A stretch of DNA of 64,000 bases from NCBI RefSeq assembly GCF_034009455.1, contig NZ_CP125380.1:551501-615500 (forward strand), given 5' to 3'. Both the position numbers and the translations under genes were made by a program. The notes below the pieces were generated by a model, which saw nothing but the letters and a program-made list of their open reading frames with translations, had not been told where the DNA came from and made no database searches. The DNA comes from Pseudomonas sp. P5_109 (lineage in GTDB: Bacteria; Pseudomonadota; Gammaproteobacteria; Pseudomonadales; Pseudomonadaceae). Shown one piece after another: positions 58,643-64,000 of this stretch. The stretch's first letter is position 1, and each line of letters starts with the position of its first letter.

Positions 58643-58729
58643 TGGTGCCCAGAAGAAGACTCGAACTTCCACGACCTTGCGGTCACCAGCACCTGAAGCT
58701 GGCGTGTCTACCAATTTCACCATCTGGGC
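58643..58729 (-). tRNA. tRNA-Leu (anticodon CAG), copy 1
   Basis: An 87-nt tRNA with encoded CCA. The acceptor stem is GCCCAGA / TCTGGGC; the anticodon stem CCAGC/GCTGG encloses TTCAGGT with anticodon CAG; a long variable arm (TGACCGCAAGGTCG) marks it as class II leucine tRNA. T arm GTTCGAG is present. It has its own promoter and terminator. Confidence 0.97.
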
Positions 58730-58764
58730 ATTCATCGCAAGCGTTGCCGCTGTTGATGTGGCGA

Positions 58765-58793
58765 ACTATACGGAGAGCAATTTGATCTGTAAA
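58765..58793 (-). promoter_or_regulatory. Promoter of tRNA-Leu copy 1
   Basis: On the minus strand: -35 TTTACA (58788-58793), 17-base spacer, -10 TATAGT (58765-58770). Confidence 0.85.
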
Positions 58794-58833
58794 CCCCTGA
58801 TTTTAAAATTAATTAAACCAGTGGCCCAGAATG

Positions 58834-58860
58834 CAAAAACCCGCTTTCGCGGGTTTTTGT
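58834..58860 (-). terminator. Terminator of tRNA-Leu copy 2
   Basis: Same hairpin as for copy 1 (CAAAAACCCGC / GCGGGTTTTTG, loop TTTC), 38 bases after the tRNA end. Confidence 0.88.
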
Positions 58861-58897
58861 GTGAGCCTTGAAATTGATCTAATCTCAAGCTCGAAAT

Positions 58898-58984
58898 TGG
58901 TGCCCAGAAGAAGACTCGAACTTCCACGACCTTGCGGTCACCAGCACCTGAAGCTGGCGTGTCTACCAATTTCACCATCTGGGC
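58898..58984 (-). tRNA. tRNA-Leu (anticodon CAG), copy 2
   Basis: Identical in all 87 bases to copy 1. The spacers around the two copies differ, while the promoter boxes and the terminator are kept, so they are old tandem duplicates under selection. Confidence 0.97.
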
Positions 58985-59019
58985 AGTATCGGCAACGTTG
59001 TCCGTCGTCGATGGCGCGC

Positions 59020-59048
59020 ACTATACGGAGCGTCTTTTTAACTGTAAA
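59020..59048 (-). promoter_or_regulatory. Promoter of tRNA-Leu copy 2
   Basis: On the minus strand: -35 TTTACA (59043-59048), 17 bases, -10 TATAGT (59020-59025), then a GC-rich discriminator (GCGCGCC). Confidence 0.85.
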
Positions 59049-59209
59049 CCCCCGGAATCAAAAAAACCTGGAAAATTTCGCCAGTGGTCTTCAAAACAGC
59101 TTTGCAGTGTCGATACAGGGCTTTAGAAGGGTCGTCTTAGCTTGAAATTTCCCGTTTCATTACGCCTATGCCAAACTAACCCGCATATAGACAAGGTGAA
59201 AACTCTCTA

Positions 59210-61846
59210 ATGGCCGATTGGCAGTCCCTCGATCCCGAGGCCGCTCGTGAAGCGGAAAAATATGAAAACCCTATTCCTAGCCGTGAACTGATCCTTCAGC
59301 ACCTCGCTGATCGAGGTTCGCCTGCTAACCGCGAGCAACTGGTCGAAGAGTTTGGTCTGACCACAGAAGACCAGATCGAAGCCCTGCGCCGCCGCCTGCG
59401 CGCCATGGAGCGCGATGCTCAACTCATCTATACCCGTCGCGGCACTTATGCGCCGGTGGACAAGCTCGACCTGATCCTGGGCCGCATCAGTGGTCACCGC
59501 GATGGCTTCGGCTTCCTGGTGCCGGACGATGGCAGTGATGACCTGTTCATGAGCCCGGCGCAGATGCGCCTGGTGTTCGACGGTGACCGTGCCCTGGCCC
59601 GTGTTTCCGGTCTGGATCGTCGTGGTCGCCGCGAAGGCATGATCGTCGAAGTGGTGTCCCGCGCTCACGAAACCATCGTTGGCCGCTACTTCGAAGAGGG
59701 TGGCATCGGTTTTGTCGTTGCCGACAACCCGAAGATCCAGCAGGAAGTGCTGGTCACGCCGGGTCGTAACGCCAACGCGCAGATCGGTCAGTTCGTCGAA
59801 GTGAAGATCACTCACTGGCCGACGCCACGCTTCCAGCCGCAAGGCGACGTGGTCGAGGTCGTGGGCAACTACATGGCGCCGGGCATGGAAATCGATGTTG
59901 CCCTGCGTACCTACGACATTCCTCACGTCTGGCCTGACGCCGTGCTCAAGGAAGCCGGCAAGCTCAAGCCGGAAGTCGAAGAGAAGGACAAAGAGAAGCG
60001 CATCGACCTGCGTCATCTGCCGTTCGTCACCATCGACGGCGAAGATGCCCGCGACTTCGATGACGCGGTCTACTGCGAAGCCCGTCCGGGCAAGCTGCGC
60101 CTGTTCTCCGGTGGCTGGAAGTTGTACGTGGCGATTGCCGACGTCTCCAGCTACGTGAAACTCGGTTCGGCGCTGGATGCCGAAGCGCAGGTTCGCGGCA
60201 ACTCGGTGTACTTCCCCGAGCGCGTGATTCCGATGTTGCCCGAGCAGCTGTCCAACGGTTTGTGCTCGCTGAACCCGCAAGTCGATCGCCTGGCCATGGT
60301 TTGTGAGATGACCATCTCCAAATCCGGCGAAATGACCGACTACTGCTTCTACGAAGCGGTGATCCACTCCCATGCCCGCCTGACCTACAACAAGGTCAGT
60401 GCGATGCTGGAAACGCCGAAAGCCACTGAGGCGCGCAAACTGCGCGGTGAGTACACCGACGTCGTACCGCACCTCAAGCAGCTGTACTCGCTGTACAAGG
60501 TATTGCTGGCGGCCCGTCACGTACGTGGCGCGATCGATTTCGAAACTCAGGAAACCCGGATTATCTTCGGTTCCGAGCGCAAGATCGCTGAAATCCGTCC
60601 GACCATTCGTAACGACGCGCACAAGCTGATCGAGGAATGCATGCTGGCGGCCAACGTGGCCACCGCTGAATTCCTGAAGAAGCACGAAATCCCGGCGCTG
60701 TATCGCGTCCACGATGGTCCGCCACCGGAGCGTCTGGAAAAACTGCGCGCGTTCCTCGGCGAGCTCGGCCTGTCCCTGCACAAAGGCAAGGATGGCCCGT
60801 CGCCAAAGGATTACCAGGCTCTGCTGGCCGGTATCAAGGATCGCCCGGATTTCCACCTGATCCAGACCGTCATGCTGCGTTCGTTGAGCCAAGCGGTGTA
60901 CAGCGCCGATAACCAGGGCCACTTCGGCCTGAATTACGAGGCGTACACGCACTTCACTTCGCCGATCCGTCGCTACCCGGACTTGCTCACGCACCGGGCG
61001 ATTCGCAGCGTGATCCATTCGAAGCAGGACACCCCGCACGTTCGCCGTGCCGGTGCGATGACCATTCCGAAGGCACGCATCTATCCGTACGACGAAGCAG
61101 CCCTGGAGCAGCTCGGCGAGCAGTGCTCGATGAGCGAGCGCCGTGCTGACGAAGCAACCCGCGACGTAGTGAACTGGCTCAAGTGCGAGTTCATGAAGGA
61201 TCGCGTGGGCGAATCGTTCCCGGGTGTGATCACCGCCGTGACCGGTTTTGGTCTGTTCGTCGAGCTGACCGATATCTACGTCGAAGGCCTGGTGCACGTC
61301 ACCGCGCTGCCGGGCGATTACTACCACTTCGACCCTGTGCACCACCGCCTGGCCGGTGAGCGTACCGGTCGTAGCTTCCGCTTGGGCGACACCGTGGAAG
61401 TGCGGGTCATGCGCGTCGACCTCGACGAACGCAAGATCGACTTCGAGATGGCTGAAACAACCATCAGCGCGCCGATCGGTCGCAAGAAACGTGGTACTGA
61501 AACCGCAGCACCTGCGGCGTCTTCCAAAAAATCGGAAGCAGAGCCGGCCCCGGCGAAAACCGGTCGTCGTCCTGCCAAGGAAAAGGCTGCAGAAGCCTAT
61601 CGCCCGAGCGATGCGGCGGCGAAAAACGCCGAAGTGCGCAAGAGTCGTGAAATGAAACAGGCGTTGCTGGCCGGTGCGAAAAGCGGCGGTAAAGCGGCGT
61701 CTGGGGGAAAGACCAGTCGGTCGACGCCTGACAAGGCCGTCGGCGGCAAGCCAGCCAAACCGAGCAAACATCGTAAAGGCCCGCCAAAAGCGGGCTCGGC
61801 TCCAGCCAAGAGTGGCGGGGCGCGTAAACCTAAGGCCAAGCCATGA
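59210..61846 (+). CDS. rnr: Ribonuclease R
   Basis: This 3'-5' exoribonuclease of 878 aa degrades structured RNA and helps with rRNA and tmRNA-related decay. It has an N-terminal winged-helix region, cold-shock domains (about 75-230), the RNB catalytic domain with acidic motif DGEDARDFDDAV near residue 280, an S1 domain (about 660-740) and a long Lys/Ala-rich basic tail to the end. It overlaps rlmB by 4 bp (ATGA). The tRNA-Leu genes lie upstream on the opposite strand. Confidence 0.96.
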   Translation: MADWQSLDPEAAREAEKYENPIPSRELILQHLADRGSPANREQLVEEFGLTTEDQIEALRRRLRAMERDAQLIYTRRGTYAPVDKLDLILGRISGHRDGFGFLVPDDGSDDLFMSPAQMRLVFDGDRALARVSGLDRRGRREGMIVEVVSRAHETIVGRYFEEGGIGFVVADNPKIQQEVLVTPGRNANAQIGQFVEVKITHWPTPRFQPQGDVVEVVGNYMAPGMEIDVALRTYDIPHVWPDAVLKEAGKLKPEVEEKDKEKRIDLRHLPFVTIDGEDARDFDDAVYCEARPGKLRLFSGGWKLYVAIADVSSYVKLGSALDAEAQVRGNSVYFPERVIPMLPEQLSNGLCSLNPQVDRLAMVCEMTISKSGEMTDYCFYEAVIHSHARLTYNKVSAMLETPKATEARKLRGEYTDVVPHLKQLYSLYKVLLAARHVRGAIDFETQETRIIFGSERKIAEIRPTIRNDAHKLIEECMLAANVATAEFLKKHEIPALYRVHDGPPPERLEKLRAFLGELGLSLHKGKDGPSPKDYQALLAGIKDRPDFHLIQTVMLRSLSQAVYSADNQGHFGLNYEAYTHFTSPIRRYPDLLTHRAIRSVIHSKQDTPHVRRAGAMTIPKARIYPYDEAALEQLGEQCSMSERRADEATRDVVNWLKCEFMKDRVGESFPGVITAVTGFGLFVELTDIYVEGLVHVTALPGDYYHFDPVHHRLAGERTGRSFRLGDTVEVRVMRVDLDERKIDFEMAETTISAPIGRKKRGTETAAPAASSKKSEAEPAPAKTGRRPAKEKAAEAYRPSDAAAKNAEVRKSREMKQALLAGAKSGGKAASGGKTSRSTPDKAVGGKPAKPSKHRKGPPKAGSAPAKSGGARKPKAKP

Positions 61847-62610
61847 GTCAGTTGGAAAAGATCTACGGCGTCCATGCTGTAGAAGCGTTGTTGCGTCATC
61901 ACCCGAAACGCGTGAAGCAGATCTGGCTGGCCGAAGGCCGCAATGATCCTCGGGTCCAGACGCTGATTGAGCTGGCCAACGAAAACCGGGTCCAGGTCGG
62001 CCAGGCCGAGCGCCGCGAAATGGACGCCTGGGTTGAAGGCGTGCACCAGGGTGTGGTCGCGGACGTGAGTCCGAGCCAGGTCTGGGGCGAGGCGATGCTC
62101 GACGAGTTGCTCGATCGCACCGACGGCGCGCCGTTGTTGCTGGTGCTCGATGGCGTGACCGATCCGCATAACCTCGGTGCCTGCCTGCGTTCCGCCGATG
62201 CGGCGGGTGCGCTGGCAGTGATCGTGCCGAAGGACAAGTCGGCGACCCTGACTCCGGTTGTACGAAAAATCGCCTGCGGCGCGGCGGAAGTGATTCCGCT
62301 GGTTGCCGTGACCAACCTGGCGCGCACCCTGGAAAAGCTCCAGCAGCGTGGTTTGTGGGTGGTCGGTACGGCCGGTGAAGCTGAAGTCAGCCTGTATGAC
62401 CAGGATCTGACCGGCCCGACCATCCTGATCATGGGTGCCGAAGGCAAAGGCATGCGTCGCCTGACCCGCGAGCATTGCGACTACCTGGTGAACCTGCCGA
62501 TGGCCGGTAGCGTCAGCAGTCTCAACGTTTCTGTTGCAACCGGTGTCTGCCTGTTCGAAGCGCAGCGCCAGCGCAGTGTCAAAGCCAAGGCTGCTGCCAA
62601 GAAGCCCTGA
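61843..62610 (+). CDS. rlmB: 23S rRNA 2'-O-ribose methyltransferase RlmB (G2251)
   Basis: This SPOUT-fold methyltransferase of 255 aa modifies G2251 in 23S rRNA. It has an N-terminal ribosome-binding domain (about 1-75) and knot motifs: DPHNLGACLRSA, GAEGKGMRRL and LNVSVATGVCLFE. Its ATG overlaps rnr by 4 bp, so translation is coupled; the rnr-rlmB-rpsF-rpsR order is conserved in gammaproteobacteria. Nothing unusual was seen. Confidence 0.95.
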   Translation: MSQLEKIYGVHAVEALLRHHPKRVKQIWLAEGRNDPRVQTLIELANENRVQVGQAERREMDAWVEGVHQGVVADVSPSQVWGEAMLDELLDRTDGAPLLLVLDGVTDPHNLGACLRSADAAGALAVIVPKDKSATLTPVVRKIACGAAEVIPLVAVTNLARTLEKLQQRGLWVVGTAGEAEVSLYDQDLTGPTILIMGAEGKGMRRLTREHCDYLVNLPMAGSVSSLNVSVATGVCLFEAQRQRSVKAKAAAKKP

Positions 62611-62616
62611 CCCAGC

Positions 62617-62706
62617 CTGTAGGAGCCGGCTTGCTGGCGATCCATGCACCTCGGTGTGTCTGACATACCCAATCGCATCGATCGCCAGCAAGCCGACTCC
62701 TACGGG
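62617..62706. repeat. REP pair, family C
   Basis: Inverted copies of CTGTAGGAGCCGGCTTGCTG and GCCAGCAAGCCGACTCCTAC enclose about 35 bases between rlmB and the rpsF promoter. Confidence 0.9.
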
Positions 62707-62746
62707 GTGTGGTAAATGGTGGCTGTTCAAATAATCACCAATTACC

Positions 62747-62775
62747 TTGCGCCTCCCTCGCCCCTTCTCTACAAT
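62747..62775 (+). promoter_or_regulatory. Candidate sigma-70 promoter of rpsF-rpsR
   Basis: TTGCGC (62747-62752), 17 bases, TACAAT (62770-62775), about 120 bases before rpsF. Confidence 0.55.
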
Positions 62776-62845
62776 TGCGCCCCTTGCTGTGATGGCAGGC
62801 ACCAACGTGTCTAGCGTCCGCAAGTCCATAAGTGTCATTCACTCC

Positions 62846-62877
62846 TTGTCTGACCGCTTTTGAGCGGCAGGCTACAA
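62846..62877 (+). promoter_or_regulatory. Candidate S6:S18 autoregulatory hairpin in the rpsF leader
   Basis: TTGT / ACAA, CTG / CAG and CCGC / GCGG pair to form a hairpin with loop TTTTGA and an asymmetric internal loop. It ends 16 bases before the rpsF ATG, where S6:S18 leader motifs are known in proteobacteria. Assignment is by position and shape only. Confidence 0.45.
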
Positions 62878-62893
62878 CCCGTAAGGAGCATTC

Positions 62894-63316
62894 ATGCGTC
62901 ATTACGAAATCATCTTTTTGGTCCACCCGGATCAAAGCGAGCAAGTCGGCGGCATGGTTGAGCGTTACACCAAGCTGATCGAAGAAGACGGCGGCAAAAT
63001 CCACCGTCTGGAAGATTGGGGCCGTCGTCAACTGGCCTACGCAATCAACAATGTTCACAAGGCTCACTACGTGATGCTGAACGTTGAGTGCACTGGCAAG
63101 GCCCTGGCCGAGCTGGAAGACAACTTCCGCTACAACGATGCAGTGATCCGTAACCTGGTCATCCGTCGCGACGAAGCCGTTACCGGCCAGTCCGAGATGC
63201 TCAAGGCTGAAGAAAACCGCAGTGAGCGCCGTGAGCGTCGCGACCGTCCTGAGCACGAAGGCGCTGAAAGCGCTGATAGTGATGACAGCGACAACAGCGA
63301 TAACGCTGACGAGTAA
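62894..63316 (+). CDS. rpsF: 30S ribosomal protein S6
   Basis: This 140-aa ribosomal protein binds S18 in the platform of the small subunit. Residues 1-95 form the S6 fold ([14 protein letters not shown] start; [18 protein letters not shown]). The tail after about 105 is very polar and acidic (Ser/Asp/Glu-rich), longer than the fold needs; in E. coli and Pseudomonas the S6 C-terminus is a target of RimK glutamylation. AAGGAG precedes the ATG. rpsR follows. Confidence 0.97.
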   Translation: MRHYEIIFLVHPDQSEQVGGMVERYTKLIEEDGGKIHRLEDWGRRQLAYAINNVHKAHYVMLNVECTGKALAELEDNFRYNDAVIRNLVIRRDEAVTGQSEMLKAEENRSERRERRDRPEHEGAESADSDDSDNSDNADE

Positions 63317-63344
63317 TCCACGGACCTTTTAAGGAGCCTATCAA

Positions 63345-63575
63345 ATGGCACGTTTCTTCCGTCGTCGTAAATTCTGCCGCTTCACCGCTGAAGACGTGAA
63401 AGAGATCGATTACAAAGATCTCAACACTCTGAAAGCCTACGTATCCGAGACCGGCAAAATTGTTCCAAGCCGCATCACCGGTACCAAAGCTCGTTATCAG
63501 CGTCAGCTGGCCACCGCTATCAAGCGCGCCCGCTTCCTGGCCCTGCTGGCCTACACCGACAGCCACGGCCGCTGA
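63345..63575 (+). CDS. rpsR: 30S ribosomal protein S18
   Basis: This basic protein of 76 aa begins [13 protein letters not shown] and contains the conserved [18 protein letters not shown] segment that binds 16S rRNA together with S6. It lies 28 bp after rpsF with AAGGAG upstream and is in the same operon. No second, zinc-free copy is seen in the window. Confidence 0.98.
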
Positions 63576-63611
63576 GACCGGGCAGTCGACACGTAGCAAA
63601 GGATTGAATGT

Positions 63612-64000
63612 ATGCGTGCCTTAGCTGAGTTCATCATGCGGGGCCGTATGCAGGCCACTCTGGTAGTGGCTGGATGTGCGGCATTGCCGTTGTTGTATTG
63701 GTTGGGTGCTGCCGCCGGATGCCTTGTGCTCCTGCGGCGCGGATTGAAGGACGCCCTGGGCGTTCTTGCTCTGGGACTGCTGCCGGCATTGATCTGGTGG
63801 CTTTACTCCGACGACCCACGGGCACTTCTGGTGCTGCTGGGGTCTGCGAGCCTTGCGTTGGTTTTGCGCGCAAGCGAGTCCTGGAACCGCGTGCTGCTGG
63901 TCAGCATAGCGATGGGAGTGGTGTTTTCAGTGGTGTTGGGGACAGCTTTTGCTCCCCAGATCGAGATGCTGGCGCAGGCTTTGATCAAGGTCATGCCGTC
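63612..64000 (+). CDS. DUF2232-like membrane protein, partial
   Basis: The frame opens with an ATG at 63612 (MRALAEFIMRGRMQ) and runs off the right edge after 129 codons. The product so far has several hydrophobic segments (starting ATLVVAGCAALPLLYWLG). By position after rpsR it corresponds to the membrane protein between rpsR and rplI in P. aeruginosa, a DUF2232-type protein of unknown function. Only the N-terminal part is visible, so the family call rests on position and overall hydrophobicity. Confidence 0.7.
   Translation, partial: MRALAEFIMRGRMQATLVVAGCAALPLLYWLGAAAGCLVLLRRGLKDALGVLALGLLPALIWWLYSDDPRALLVLLGSASLALVLRASESWNRVLLVSIAMGVVFSVVLGTAFAPQIEMLAQALIKVMP

Noticed and set aside
59207..61771. 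854-codon open frame on the minus strand
   Set aside because: It is antisense to rnr, which has full RNase R domains; no protein-like features.

Overview
The window is core chromosome of a fluorescent-group Pseudomonas, possibly close to P. fluorescens. Three things point there: a gene order that matches the P. aeruginosa PA4999-PA4932 stretch almost gene for gene (run in the opposite sense), Pseudomonas-type REP sequences, and GC-rich codon use. Both ends are cut inside genes: an O-antigen ligase-like gene at base 1 and a membrane protein gene after rpsR at base 64000.

Layout. 1-4.4 kb: lipopolysaccharide genes (O-antigen ligase-like, msbA, hldE). 4.5-8.0 kb: a three-gene minus-strand operon (FAD oxidoreductase, aldo/keto reductase, degenerate Nudix-like protein) and an SMR exporter. 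8.1-11.9 kb: a LysR regulator, waaA (Kdo transferase) and a TolC channel. 12-15.7 kb: TPP riboswitch, thiC and the putative HMP transporter cytX. 15.7-25.2 kb: RsiV-like lipoprotein, nudF, a DUF1249 gene, cpdA, yqiA and a tightly packed parE-parC cluster. 25.3-32.6 kb: PqiC-like lipoprotein, AhpA/YtjB-like protein, serB, psd, rhdA and an HDOD protein. 32.6-34.8 kb: motA and motB behind a sigma-28 type promoter, with a 160-bp palindrome filling the motA-motB gap. 35.0-36.8 kb: a TIR / caspase-like / TIR operon. 37.0-46.9 kb: rsgA, orn, a TRIC-type channel, queG, nnrD, tsaE, amiB, mutL and miaA. 47.0-53.6 kb: hfq, hflX, hflK, hflC, hisZ and purA. 53.7-58.3 kb: a chemoreceptor and an iron(III) ABC importer with a Fur-like box. 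58.6-64 kb: two identical tRNA-Leu(CAG) genes, rnr, rlmB, rpsF, rpsR and a truncated membrane protein gene.

The main point of interest is the accessory operon at 34970-36830, inserted between motB and rsgA, which I recall as adjacent in P. aeruginosa. It encodes a DUF1863/ThsB-like TIR protein, a caspase-like peptidase with a His-Cys dyad and a second, different TIR protein. The three genes are spaced 2 bp apart or overlap by 1 bp. The pairing of TIR and caspase matches the anti-phage logic of TIR-caspase (type IV Thoeris) systems; the second TIR gene and the unassigned C-terminal part of the caspase-like protein may make this a variant.

Twelve paired inverted REP sequences (REPIN-like) in three sequence families lie in gaps next to gene 3' ends. 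None lies between two divergent gene starts, and no REP-associated transposase gene is seen in the window.
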